Positions 11,301 to 19,662 of a stretch of DNA of 64,000 bases are shown piece by piece. A program made the translations under genes and the position numbers. Source of the stretch: Durusdinium trenchii (Eukaryota; Sar; Dinophyceae; Suessiales; Symbiodiniaceae); contig CAXAMN010025694.1 in the NCBI GenBank assembly GCA_963970005.1, forward strand, positions 1,464,667-1,528,666, given 5' to 3'. The notes beneath the pieces are model-generated. The model saw nothing but the letters and a program-made list of their open reading frames with translations, made no database searches and was not told the DNA's origin. Numbering within the stretch: position 1 is the first letter of the stretch; every line of letters starts with the position of its first letter.

Positions 11301-11434
11301 TGTTCCAAGGCAACAATGTTAAGGATGAGTCTTCTGAGACAGCATTGTTTGCAGAACTTGGTTCATCGCCTTGCGAACATGGAAGCAGCCAAAGCGTTGG
11401 ATTGCTATGGATCTGCTCCGGGGAACCGGATTAG
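8267..11434 (+). CDS. pol: Pol: aspartic protease, integrase and N-terminal reverse transcriptase
   Basis: The meaningful reading begins near 8309, after the 7-bp duplication. The protease active site is DTG at 8945-8953 in WIADTGSAND. The integrase zinc domain is H-x3-H (9500, 9512) and CxxC (9533, 9542). The catalytic core shows D (9635, ITADHL), D (9821, FYSDNAEE) and E (9914, AQAERSIR). Spacing between the second D and E is 30 residues, a little short of the canonical 35. A linker rich in Asp, Pro and Lys follows. The start of reverse transcriptase (PAWWYNTVQEWEHV ... LRKFKGRTVFQGNNV) lies at about 11135-11365. The frame is then lost at about 11371 through one extra T in GCCTTGCG, and reading continues in the next segment. 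Integration and protein processing are the family roles. Confidence 0.9.
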   Translation: MTVTGERIVLSNFKHPDRSSTPAPSDDRKKRKKKKKEKREKKKRSTSRGSNGSGGSQKSKGGKGAPSNPAAVCLLRTLVLATAVSSSQSATIRCPLESVAMVATPATSSSPSSSSGRGKVKCLSFADKPEVFKHVVHVSSLMFPVVARKQRKHVSFPIGHKGNAEVLEMASEDACIAAERLSRAVSNELNGIEARCCYLCDSEMGCKHCFKNQQVTVPATEIAWIADTGSANDLVSREMVNRNEVFESSKPVSLLTANGVFQANDQANLDIPLLGITAKPYVLDDSPAVISVGQLCIDHDWSFIWPSNDIPYFKKPNGQRIKLQVKDYVPYLPSTSGMAMTAIGHKYEKHASGNGKSSYIPIPTSPSVEEAPHESAEAEPEAVDARLVPDPPAEKRDRGEQALRREAKSLAHLLTHVPKNPFCTTCSRAKMTKPPSYKKGGSETVDADKFGDHITADHLILRDDEEEAIDGSRNALVIKDIATDFRYVYPSARKTTRDCVLALKHFTRGRDDIGVFYSDNAEELVKAASELKWRHVTSVPYISKSNAQAERSIRSVLDGTRINLEQAGLHHTYWTHAARHCCMAHNILGDQEARTPWQLRFDEKFKGPMIPFGVRVDYWTGPKTKTKEKLKFDPTSLPGVFLGYKIHPEFSWRKEFLVLPLKEVMDNNFDSSVPWVGTNKLALPDGDFVFPLKDRYNAIREGRIPCYMISDDPPKPEDEDAKPVEELIDKGPMEGGKTLKVPSTDGMVDHSKKDAFESGIYDPGEDEEGKGGSSSSSSGKPKDPPKDPFEGVPPEDMVEVVDPVTGEVTSIPKEGSSFYSAGGYKTRKYKGTSKPPDVPSFLWKAASKAAREKEIRRYELEEARKKFKAAAAKVNNLNNNDPSSPRDRVDQHDDVPAMPVKEVIKHDHRDRLATAHELVKDMILNALVARPVGPKEVGENPAAQASLDLEWNKLESKPAWWYNTVQEWEHVASEARRTGEKVHVGKIFELCVEKGSELEKGNPLRKFKGRTVFQGNNVKDESSETALFAELGSSPCEHGSSQSVGLLWICSGEPD

Positions 11435-13220
11435 CCAGGGTGATGGCAAGCAGGCGTACACCCAAACCACATTGAAAGGCCCAGAAACATGGATTCGCAT
11501 CCCGCGAAACCGTTGGCCTAAGGAGTGGATTGGTAAATACAAAGACCCCGTTATCAGGCTTGTCTTGGCATTGTACGGACACCCTGATTCGGGGGGCTTT
11601 TGGGAGCGACATTGTGAGTCGTGTCTGATCAAGGTTGGATTCAAAGCACTCCACCCTGAGTGCTGGCCATCCATGTTTTGGCACGAACGATTGAGACTGC
11701 TCCTCGCGGTATACGTCGACGACTTTAAGTTGGCGGGACCCAGGGAAAACCATGATGAGGGATGGAAGCTCATAGGTGAGCACATCGAAATGGATCCTCC
11801 CGAAGACGTCGGTAGGTATCTTGGATGTGAACATATCGTTCAACATGAGGTCAAACTTCCTGTTGAGCGTCATCCCTTCGCCCATGTTTTCGATCATTCT
11901 ATCCAGGACCCCTCAAATGTGCCTGCAGCTTCTGTAGCGAGGACTGAGGACTACTGGACGCATTTCCCTGAACATGGTACGTTTGTTCACCACCACGTTC
12001 AACCTAGAAAGCGATTTGATGTTCGGCCGACTGACGCCCTAGGATTTGAACCCGGTAGCATTCGTTGCACTATTGCGTTACCATGCACATCGGGAGATGG
12101 TGCCAGGGATCCGGGGGGAGTGTACTCGGAACTTTGGCATGATTTGGAGACATGCAAGCAAACTGGACTTCCGTTTTGGTGGACAGGGGAAACCTACTTC
12201 ATCGACCGGAGTGTGTCCAACCCACGGGTCGCCGTAGCTGCAGTCAAAAGACTTCGTGACAAAGGTCAGGCAAAGAAAGCAGCAAGGGCTCAGGGATTTA
12301 CATTCCTTGACCAACTGGAAGACAACCAACCATGCATGAATGTACCTGTTACCACGGTCACGTACGACATGAAGGGTTTCCTCGAACAATGTCTGACTAG
12401 ATACGAAGAATTGGTACCTCGTGAAGTCAAGTACAAAAAGGTATCAACTCCGTTTCATGATGATAAAATTGCCAGACCCGTGGCTGATGAAGCCGAAAGC
12501 CGGGGGGAACTCCAGGCCATTGCCAGTCGCGTTCTCATGAAAGTACTCTTTGCCGCGAGAATGGCAAGATATGACTTATTGAGAGCAACACAAGGCTTGG
12601 CTAGTAGGGTGACTAAGTGGTCTCATGATTGTGATGTTGCATTGCATCGCCTCATGTCGTACATTCATTGCACATTGGATCACAAGATGACTTCCTTTAT
12701 CGGTGACGCACCCGAGAAATGCAAACTGTGGCTGTTTGCTGACAGTGACCATGCGGGAGAACATGATTCTCGGTCCACATCGGGTTGCATATTGGCCATG
12801 GTTGGGCCTAACACATATTTCCCGTTGACCGCATTTTCTAAAAAGCAAACTTCAACGGCAATGAGTTCCACTGAAGCAGAGGTTGTTTCTGCAAACCTCT
12901 CAATGAGAACGGTTGGACTTCCATCCTCCTGTCTTTGGCAAGTCATCCGGCAGGCGGGGGGAGTACAAACCTCTCGCACGGTGGAAACTGATGCCAAGTT
13001 GAAGAAGCACGGTAAACGGGGGGATAAGTGTGATCACTGGGAAGTCGATCCATTAGGAAGCCAGATCATTAGGCACCATGTTGAACCTCGTGAAAAGGTC
13101 TTCGTCCCTGAACAAGAAGATGATACGCCCGTGGACCTTAAAATGCTTTCATCGATGAGCATAACCATAGCACAATTTAAAGACGGAAGCTTTGAAACAT
13201 TCGTCATGTGGGATTGGTGA
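11316..13220 (+). CDS. pol: Pol: reverse transcriptase core and RNase H, first part
   Basis: The conserved reading starts at about 11372 (NMEAAKALDCYG), directly continuing the preceding segment after a 1-base insertion. Reverse transcriptase motifs include SQGDGKQAYTQ (metal-binding Asp region), LYGHPDSGGFWE and the catalytic YVDD at 11712-11723. RNase H starts near 12727 with LFADSDHAG (catalytic Asp at 12741) and SSTEAE (catalytic Glu at 12873). The frame ends at an in-frame TGA at 13218-13220 (MWDW stop); the same frame resumes as coding after it. Between the SSTEAE Glu and the next RNase H Asp there are about 185 codons, against roughly 50 in ordinary Copia RNase H, so this enzyme carries an unusual insert. 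Confidence 0.9.
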   Translation: MLRMSLLRQHCLQNLVHRLANMEAAKALDCYGSAPGNRISQGDGKQAYTQTTLKGPETWIRIPRNRWPKEWIGKYKDPVIRLVLALYGHPDSGGFWERHCESCLIKVGFKALHPECWPSMFWHERLRLLLAVYVDDFKLAGPRENHDEGWKLIGEHIEMDPPEDVGRYLGCEHIVQHEVKLPVERHPFAHVFDHSIQDPSNVPAASVARTEDYWTHFPEHGTFVHHHVQPRKRFDVRPTDALGFEPGSIRCTIALPCTSGDGARDPGGVYSELWHDLETCKQTGLPFWWTGETYFIDRSVSNPRVAVAAVKRLRDKGQAKKAARAQGFTFLDQLEDNQPCMNVPVTTVTYDMKGFLEQCLTRYEELVPREVKYKKVSTPFHDDKIARPVADEAESRGELQAIASRVLMKVLFAARMARYDLLRATQGLASRVTKWSHDCDVALHRLMSYIHCTLDHKMTSFIGDAPEKCKLWLFADSDHAGEHDSRSTSGCILAMVGPNTYFPLTAFSKKQTSTAMSSTEAEVVSANLSMRTVGLPSSCLWQVIRQAGGVQTSRTVETDAKLKKHGKRGDKCDHWEVDPLGSQIIRHHVEPREKVFVPEQEDDTPVDLKMLSSMSITIAQFKDGSFETFVMWDW

Positions 13221-13238
13221 AATGCTAGGTGCAAGCTA

Positions 13239-14414
13239 TTGAAGGAGCCGTGGACGGGCAAAACCATTTTCAGGATCGCAGGACCGAATGAGATTGACTA
13301 TGGCGTCGAGTCCCGTGAAATCAGAAACGCATTGACAGACTTCAAGTATGCAGGTGATGGACAACAAGGTTCAAACGACATCTACCTGGTGGGAACGGGA
13401 GCCTTTGAAATGGTCTTGTTAGAAGATAATCAGGCTACCATTAGAATACTTGAGTCAGGTCGATCACCAGCGTTTCGTCATACGGACAAGACCCAACGTC
13501 TCAATTTGGCGTGGCTTGCTGAACAGTTCGGTCGAAGGCATTTCGTACTCGTATACGTTGCATCGATCTTGCAAGCCGCCGATATCTTTACGAAACCGTT
13601 TAGTAACGCCGAGAAATGGGATAAGCTCATCAAACTGCTTGCCATCGTCTCATCCCCCGAACACAGCGTCCGCAAGGCCGAAAAGAAAGTGCTAAGCAAA
13701 GGGGAACCTTCTGCCGTCGGGGCATCGTCCGGACCTCAGAGGATCCTCATTGAAGTGTGTTGTGGGCCGAGTTCGAAGTTAGGGGATACGACTAGAAAGC
13801 AAGCTCAAGGGTGTATCGTCTTTCGCGTTACCGAACAGGACGACATCACCTCTCCCAAAACTAGGAAGGGAATTATTGACCACGTGAACGGTGTCCTGCG
13901 GAAGCATGGACCGAAGGTCAAGATTCTCGTTTGGGTGAGCATTCCATGTACTGGCGGATCACCATGGCAAAGGGTCAACAAGTACATTCCTTCTGCTGCC
14001 GTCAAGATTGAAAGTCACATCATTGAAATGAAACGCATTTGGTCAGGTATGGTTGACCTAGTTAACTCGCTTCGTCGATCGTCACCGTGGATCGCAATCG
14101 AGTGGCCAGATGGTTGTGACTATTGGGAACTTGACAAGGTGAAACAGTTTTGTGTTTCTCATGTCATGGACTCTGTGAGGTTTGACGGGTGCATGGTAGG
14201 AGTTGTTGACATGAACAATGTTCCTATTAGGAAGCCATGGAGGATTCAAACTAACTTAAATCAGTTAATTGATGCTTTTGTTGGAAAGAAGTGTCAGGGT
14301 GGACATGAACATGCGGAAGGTCGAGGTGCATCATTGAAGCGCACGGAGGAATATACATACTCCATGACGGATTTGATTCATCAGGCTTTTCGCGTGGCCG
14401 TGTCTGCTCAATGA
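13239..14414 (+). CDS. pol: Pol C-terminus: end of RNase H plus methyltransferase-like domain
   Basis: This lies in the same frame as the preceding segment but after a TGA stop. The last RNase H Asp lies in LLEDNQATIRIL (13428), followed by FRHTDKTQRLNLAWL and the Copia terminal motif ADIFTKPF. The gene does not end there: about 230 more residues follow. These show IEVCCGPSSKLG (13746 onward, like a SAM-binding motif), IPCTGGSPWQ (Cys at 13947, like the Pro-Cys catalytic motif of C5-cytosine methyltransferases) and IEWPDGCDYW (14097 onward, like the ENV motif position). The order fits a degenerate DNA cytosine methyltransferase, and methyltransferases are reported in dinoflagellate retrotransposons. 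Activity is doubtful because motifs are loose. It stops 75 bp before the next gene. Confidence 0.75.
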   Translation: MKEPWTGKTIFRIAGPNEIDYGVESREIRNALTDFKYAGDGQQGSNDIYLVGTGAFEMVLLEDNQATIRILESGRSPAFRHTDKTQRLNLAWLAEQFGRRHFVLVYVASILQAADIFTKPFSNAEKWDKLIKLLAIVSSPEHSVRKAEKKVLSKGEPSAVGASSGPQRILIEVCCGPSSKLGDTTRKQAQGCIVFRVTEQDDITSPKTRKGIIDHVNGVLRKHGPKVKILVWVSIPCTGGSPWQRVNKYIPSAAVKIESHIIEMKRIWSGMVDLVNSLRRSSPWIAIEWPDGCDYWELDKVKQFCVSHVMDSVRFDGCMVGVVDMNNVPIRKPWRIQTNLNQLIDAFVGKKCQGGHEHAEGRGASLKRTEEYTYSMTDLIHQAFRVAVSAQ

Positions 14415-14489
14415 CCAGCCGCTCGTACGACCACGTGTCACTGTGATCTTTGCGCTACTCGCTCGACTTCTATTTCGACTTCTTTCGAC

Positions 14490-17400
14490 ATGTCCTCCGC
14501 GATCATGGAGCCCAAGTTCGTGTGCGATGGGAAGAACGCACAGGGGAACCTGGTGTCGAAGTTTTCGGACTATGTTTCCATGCCTTCGGAACCCACTAAC
14601 CGTGAGAAGTGGGACGAGCTTTTGGAAAGTGTCGGGTGCCTCGCTGCGATTGTCGACCATCCGGTTGACGCGAGGGCACATGTCACGGTGCAACAGAACG
14701 TGGACAATCTGAGTTTCGCGAAAGCTGCGCTCGAGAAGATCCATTCGGATTATGCTCGCTGGCTGGATCGAACAAGCCTGAAGATCCTTGGTGCACTTCC
14801 GTGCCCCGGGGAACCGGAGGCTGACTTCATCTTCGTCGGCGATTCGAGCATGGCCCTGGTGCAGGCCGAAGCACCTCCTGAGGGATCATTTGAACCGCCG
14901 CGTCTGACCAGACGGAACATCGGCGAATTCATTAAAGCCGATCCCAGCGGCTTGCGCGAGACTGCGGCATCGGTCCAGTACGGGATGCGTTGGGGCAAGG
15001 GGCTCGAGGAGATCAACGATGAGATCGAGAGCTGCCTAAACAATGCCAGACGACGCAGCCGGGAACGGCGTGCCCCAGCGGTTATCGTGGTGTCGTATGC
15101 CGGCAACGACGTGTGGGGGAAGCACGGGTTCGTCGGCAACACTTGGATTGACTCCAGAAGTGTACACCGGAATCCCGCTGTTCACCGCGCTGCTTCACAG
15201 TGCCAGCATGAATTAGCGAGGAGGCATTTCGCGCAGTTGGAGAGACTAGCGAACTTCCTCCAGCGCCCCGATGTGGGGGCCATATCGATAATAGCATATG
15301 CAGACGCGAATTCCTTTGGACTCCACCAAGATTTCGCGCGCGAGATGTGCTTGTTCGGTGACGCCGCCCAGAACAAGGGGTTGCTTGCTGTGACTGGATC
15401 TCCGCTCACACGTGCAACAACTCGCTACGATGGGTTTCATGCAGAGGACAGCGATAGCAACAGGACTGCCTACTATCGATACTTCGTTGCTATGGCGAGG
15501 CTGACCTATCAGATGTGGCGATTGAAGGACTGTGAAGCGCTGCGGAAGCAAGCTCGCCTTCAACCTGTCATGACTCCGAAAGAGGAGAAAGCCCGTGCGG
15601 AAACCGAGGCCCGAGAGAGATATCGTGCGTCCTACGTGTTTCTCGAGCCGCATGACCGATTCCCTGAGAACAAGATTATGATCGAACCCAACCTTGGCAA
15701 GACATGCGTGTACGCTGATGGTCACGAAGTGGCACTGTTGGACGAGATCACTGGGGAGCATTTGAAGGCCACTCCGGAGGAACTGGAGCGGGCTGGTATC
15801 ATTTTGCCCCAGGGAACTGGTGAGCCAACAGTTGACGTCACCTCGTCACCTGAAAAGGACTCAAGCGTCAATGACCCTGTGGAGGATGACTTCGTTCCGG
15901 ACTATGACCCTGATGACGAACCTCATCCAACTCAGAAGACAACGCTTCTTGCTGAGCCAACTGAGTCATGCCCTGACGAGAAGCTCATGAGCGTGAACGC
16001 TGGCAAGAAGGGCGCTTGGGAACACGTGTCTAGAGTTGAGATTGAAGAGTCAGACCTTCGTGTCAGATCGGACATCGACCAACCTCCTGAGACTGTCGAT
16101 GAGATCATTGAGATCGTGGGCGATCACTACAAGGCTGCCCTTGCCGAAGGTTACCAGGACCCGCAGGATGACGCTCTTGAATCCGATGATGAAGAGATTG
16201 TTTTCAATCAGCAAATCGTCGGAGGTTCAAGCGCGCTGGAAAGCGTTGCCGATAAGATGAAGTTCAACAAGATCTATGCAGCCCAATACCTCGAAGGGGG
16301 TGCATTGCATCTTTCAAGGAACCCGCATGGAGCAATCTCCATGTCGAGCAACGCCCTGCGCCATTACACCGAGGCGGTCACAGGCAGAACTCTTCCTTTG
16401 CACTTCATCGACGATGACGGAGACGATGATGAGCTCCCGCCACCGCCGCCGCCGGCGGAACCTTGCCCGTACAAACGGGACAAGGACGGAGTTCACCGCC
16501 CGGTCGCAGAGGAACTGCCTGCTCTCAAAAGAAAGACTGCCGCTGATCTCGGTGCAGCTCCTAAGGCGAAGGCAGCACCAGACAGCCTCAAGAAGCTCCG
16601 AACTGGTGACAAAGTCGTGAATGTCGACATGTCCAGCTCGGCGGAAGCCGGAGCCAAGAAGGGCTCATCAGAGGTGGTCGATGTCGAAATGGAAGAAACG
16701 GCAGGGACATCTTCATCATCTGCCAATCCTCCCAAGGCGAAACACATGCCAAAGCCATCATCCGTGCCCAAAGCCGCAGCATCGAGTACTGCGGCCCCCG
16801 GAAGGGATGCGCCCAAATTGGTCCCAGCAGGAGGAACTCCGATCCGTACGACAATGCCGGCAAACCAGGTGCCGGGTGCTGCTGTGATCGGATGGTATGA
16901 CCAGGAGCAGTTCTTTGTTTCAAAGCGTGTCTCCGGCCTGCTGCGAGGGCATAACCATGCCAATCGACGAGATCGCATTCCGCTTCCGGACTTCCAAGAT
17001 GGGGCATGGATGGATTTTGCATCGGTGTTCTCATTCATTAAGAGGAGGTACTCCCGCTCCCTCACTGTGTCGGACTTGATTGACATCGTGACATCAAACC
17101 ATAGATTTATGCTCGATGTGCAGCTTGCCCGCGAGGGGGAACTCTTCGCCGAGAAGTATCTCTTCCTGCCGGTGCGAACCAAGGCAATCCAATCTCACAA
17201 CGACTGGATTCTGGAGAACATCAACATGGCGTGGCCCGAGGTCGACAGAATCATCTGTCTTGATCCGTCGTTCACGATCGAACGCCTGTTGCGACGGGAG
17301 CATCCTACGCTTCCAGTACGACTTGACTTGCACATCAAGGATATTCACCCCAAGATCTTGTACCACTACACTCATATCGCCTTTTTGGATGATGTGATCC

Positions 17401-17801
17401 GATGTGGCATTTGTCCGGGGGGACTCATGACTAGCAAGGCTCATTCGTACTTCTCGGCTTTCGATCCGAGCATTCAGAAGACGAGTCAAGCAGGAATGGC
17501 CTCGACCAGACCGGTTGCGGTCGCAGTTGATGTTGAGATGGCGGTGTCATATGGAATTAGGTTCGCCGTCACCCAAAGCCAAGCCGTTGTGACCACTGAT
17601 TGGGTGCCGAACCAGTTCCTCATCTATGCGTATGACGTGTCAGCAAAGTGCTTCATCTATGCGAACCACGACTATGCAAAAGAGAGAGCCTCATTCAATC
17701 AGGATCTCCGAGACATTGTCGTGCGTCGCCGGGAACGGCTTGACCGTGGTGATGAGGCAGACGACAACGCCAGGAGGCAGTCATTGCTGGCAAGGTCCTA
17801 G
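14490..17801 (+). CDS. Extra retrotransposon gene: SGNH-hydrolase-like + KptA/Tpt1-like protein
   Basis: The ATG at 14490 opens 1103 codons on the same strand as pol, so it is probably expressed from the element transcript. Residues about 110-345 match the SGNH/GDSL hydrolase pattern: IFVGDSS (Ser119), YAGNDVWG (Asn206) and DGFH (Asp314, His317), giving a complete Ser-Asn-Asp-His set. Residues about 440-700 are an acidic then Pro-rich linker with a run of Pro near 650; 700-790 is Lys/Ser/Ala-rich. Residues about 797-1060 resemble RNA 2'-phosphotransferase: FVSKRVSGLLRGH, NHRFML, RTKAIQSHND, ILYHYTH, GLMTSKAHSYFS, VAVDVEMAVSYGIRF and QAVVTTD follow the Tpt1 order. The known Arg-His pair of LLRH reads LLRGH and the Arg of RxHVHLS is Lys, so catalysis is uncertain. 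A frameshift near 17790 ends the frame early. Confidence 0.85.
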   Translation: MSSAIMEPKFVCDGKNAQGNLVSKFSDYVSMPSEPTNREKWDELLESVGCLAAIVDHPVDARAHVTVQQNVDNLSFAKAALEKIHSDYARWLDRTSLKILGALPCPGEPEADFIFVGDSSMALVQAEAPPEGSFEPPRLTRRNIGEFIKADPSGLRETAASVQYGMRWGKGLEEINDEIESCLNNARRRSRERRAPAVIVVSYAGNDVWGKHGFVGNTWIDSRSVHRNPAVHRAASQCQHELARRHFAQLERLANFLQRPDVGAISIIAYADANSFGLHQDFAREMCLFGDAAQNKGLLAVTGSPLTRATTRYDGFHAEDSDSNRTAYYRYFVAMARLTYQMWRLKDCEALRKQARLQPVMTPKEEKARAETEARERYRASYVFLEPHDRFPENKIMIEPNLGKTCVYADGHEVALLDEITGEHLKATPEELERAGIILPQGTGEPTVDVTSSPEKDSSVNDPVEDDFVPDYDPDDEPHPTQKTTLLAEPTESCPDEKLMSVNAGKKGAWEHVSRVEIEESDLRVRSDIDQPPETVDEIIEIVGDHYKAALAEGYQDPQDDALESDDEEIVFNQQIVGGSSALESVADKMKFNKIYAAQYLEGGALHLSRNPHGAISMSSNALRHYTEAVTGRTLPLHFIDDDGDDDELPPPPPPAEPCPYKRDKDGVHRPVAEELPALKRKTAADLGAAPKAKAAPDSLKKLRTGDKVVNVDMSSSAEAGAKKGSSEVVDVEMEETAGTSSSSANPPKAKHMPKPSSVPKAAASSTAAPGRDAPKLVPAGGTPIRTTMPANQVPGAAVIGWYDQEQFFVSKRVSGLLRGHNHANRRDRIPLPDFQDGAWMDFASVFSFIKRRYSRSLTVSDLIDIVTSNHRFMLDVQLAREGELFAEKYLFLPVRTKAIQSHNDWILENINMAWPEVDRIICLDPSFTIERLLRREHPTLPVRLDLHIKDIHPKILYHYTHIAFLDDVIRCGICPGGLMTSKAHSYFSAFDPSIQKTSQAGMASTRPVAVAVDVEMAVSYGIRFAVTQSQAVVTTDWVPNQFLIYAYDVSAKCFIYANHDYAKERASFNQDLRDIVVRRRERLDRGDEADDNARRQSLLARS

Positions 17802-18300
17802 GTGGGACCTGTTCGGAAAGTATGAGAAATGGGTGCATGGGGCCTGGGTGGAAAATGCCTTCATCCTCGAATCGTACAACCGTGAGTTTTGCAAGGACCA
17901 GCTCGAGCATGCAGATGCCAATATCGGAACATACTCAACTCCGTACATGGCAATTGCATGGCAGCCGGAAGGCGATGCCCCCAACAACTCGGCATGGCCT
18001 CTCTCGCTGGGATCGGTTGATTGGGCGCATTGGACCCCTGAGATGGAGATGCGCTATGACCCTCGGGGAAACGAAAGGTTCTTCACTTCACGGTGGATCA
18101 CCGTTCGTCAGCACGACGTTGAGCCACAGCATTGCATTGACTGCGGATCCGATTCACCATTCGGATGTTTGTCGTGCTTGAACTGTGGACGACTGGCACG
18201 TGTTGCAACGGATATGAGAAAGGCATCGCTGCTTGTCCGTCTTGAAAACTTGGGCCGCAAGCTTCGGTTTCGACTTGTCATTGGACATGTTCCCGGATGA
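17796..18300 (+). CDS. Continuation of the extra gene: Cys-rich ribbon segment (frameshifted)
   Basis: After the frame break near 17790 the protein continues as RWDLFGKYEKWVHGAWVENAF in a new frame, with no independent start. Near 18130-18190 it reads CIDCGSDSPFGCLSCLNCG, a zinc-ribbon-like Cys cluster. The expected further Cys pairs (CCNGYEKGIAACPSC) lie in yet another frame at 18201-18242, so at least two more indels occur between about 18195 and 18243. The last 35 codons of this frame are therefore not real protein. It was originally fused to the upstream SGNH-KptA protein. Confidence 0.65.
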
Positions 18301-19111
18301 CGATATTCGTGCCCGGGGGGACCGTGGGCTGAGGAATCCTGCAGGTGGTAGGATCAGGACTGGACAATCTGCCATCGCGACGATCCGAGCACACGCCAAG
18401 TCGCACATGGACAAAGCGTCCAAATTGGAATTTGGCTCGCTCACAGAGCGGTTGTGCTTGGATCCATTCTACGCGTTCAACTGCGCGGCGCAGGACATGT
18501 CCCCTGACTGTTTGAAGTTTTTGCAACGTCTCAGCTCAGCGGTGTTGCCCATTCCGACGCGCACCGCCCAACAAATCCAAGAAGGGGTAGGCGTCAATGT
18601 GAAAGCAAAGATCTTGATGATCCCCGACACATCCCAGCGCGAGGTTGATGTGTCGAACGAGGTCTTTGTGTTCTGGAAGAACAAGATCCTACGCCCTGGT
18701 GTTTTTGTCGGACTGTACGCAATGGAACACCACCGCTTTGAGGTCTTGGGGTTCTCTGGCTCATTCCTCTCGGAAGAGAAGGACGTAGAGAAGCTGAAAA
18801 CGGAGTTCGTTGGATGGCTGTCATCCGACCTCCAGAGCATCCCGTCCTACGAGAACCTCGTACGAGCAGACCCAAGGAACATCCATGTTCCGGAAAGGGA
18901 GGGTGTCGATCGAGCAAAGGGGAAAGGTAAGGGCACATGGCGCCACGGAGGTCGACAGGCCCGTGAGAATGCACCTTACCCAAGGAATCGATGGGCCCGT
19001 GATTGGAGGGACCTCGATGATGATGTTGGTACCATCCCAGGTTGGCATTATGCTGACTGGACCTGGTACCAAGACAACTACGGAGCGGACTGGTGGGGTC
19101 GCGGCCGATAA
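18218..19111 (+). CDS. C-terminal part of the extra gene (frameshifted)
   Basis: Genuine reading begins at about 18242 (LKTWAASFGFDLSLD) in the third frame used by this gene. No ATG start is expected, since it is a downstream fragment. The central part (about 18400-18870) is a globular region of no recognised family. The tail is rich in Gly, Lys, Arg and Trp (AKGKGKGTWRHGG, then WHYADWTWYQDNYGADWWG). Basic-aromatic tails of this sort often bind RNA, which is inference. The TAA at 19109-19111 closes the gene, 542 bp before the polypurine tract. Confidence 0.6.
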   Translation, partial: ERHRCLSVLKTWAASFGFDLSLDMFPDDDIRARGDRGLRNPAGGRIRTGQSAIATIRAHAKSHMDKASKLEFGSLTERLCLDPFYAFNCAAQDMSPDCLKFLQRLSSAVLPIPTRTAQQIQEGVGVNVKAKILMIPDTSQREVDVSNEVFVFWKNKILRPGVFVGLYAMEHHRFEVLGFSGSFLSEEKDVEKLKTEFVGWLSSDLQSIPSYENLVRADPRNIHVPEREGVDRAKGKGKGTWRHGGRQARENAPYPRNRWARDWRDLDDDVGTIPGWHYADWTWYQDNYGADWWGRGR

Positions 19112-19653
19112 ACCCCACCTATGCACGGCGGGAGCCGATGCCTCATGACAGTTGTGCTGTTCTTTTCATCTAGTGCTTGTGGTAGCGCATTGTCTTTTCG
19201 GGCGTCGAAATGCTCTCGGAAGTCCTTGGACGCGCTGCGGAAGCAGTTGCCTCACGTCACCTTCTTTGAGGCGGTCCGCATTCTTTGCAAGGCTTAAATT
19301 CGATTTAGCCGAAGTGCACTCTTCCTGAAACGGAAGCATCACTAATTATGCCGCGTGGAAACGTGTGCCTACGTAAAAGGCCCATTTCCAATTTGACGAT
19401 CTGCGGATGCATGTGAAAAGAGCTGCGTCCGACTGCTATTCGTCCGTTCGGCATTTTTACTTCATAACTAATCGAGTTAATCGTCGTTCCTTCGCGCCTC
19501 AGGTCGGCAAAGAATCTATGAAAGCCACAGGCACGTACGGTGTTAACCATGAAAGGAAACACCGGGGAACCGGAGGTCAGATCGGTATGCACGTTGTCCC
19601 GTGTACATAGTCGTGTATAGTGTTCTTCACTACCTTAGCTGCCAAGTGCGTTC
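19112..19653 (+). other. 3' untranslated part of the retrotransposon
   Basis: No ORF of note is present. It lies between the stop of the last gene and the polypurine tract and probably holds RNA signals. No recognisable terminator or structure was seen by eye. Confidence 0.6.
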
Positions 19654-19662
19654 AGCGGGGGG
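19654..19662 (+). promoter_or_regulatory. Polypurine tract
   Basis: AGCGGGGGG abuts the TG of the 3' LTR, the position from which plus-strand DNA synthesis is primed in LTR elements. It is short and interrupted by one C. Confidence 0.75.

Noticed and set aside
17796..18243. Spliceosomal introns as the cause of the frame changes in the extra gene
   Set aside because: Coding pattern continues across each break with no missing segment or GT-AG pair, so small indels explain them better.
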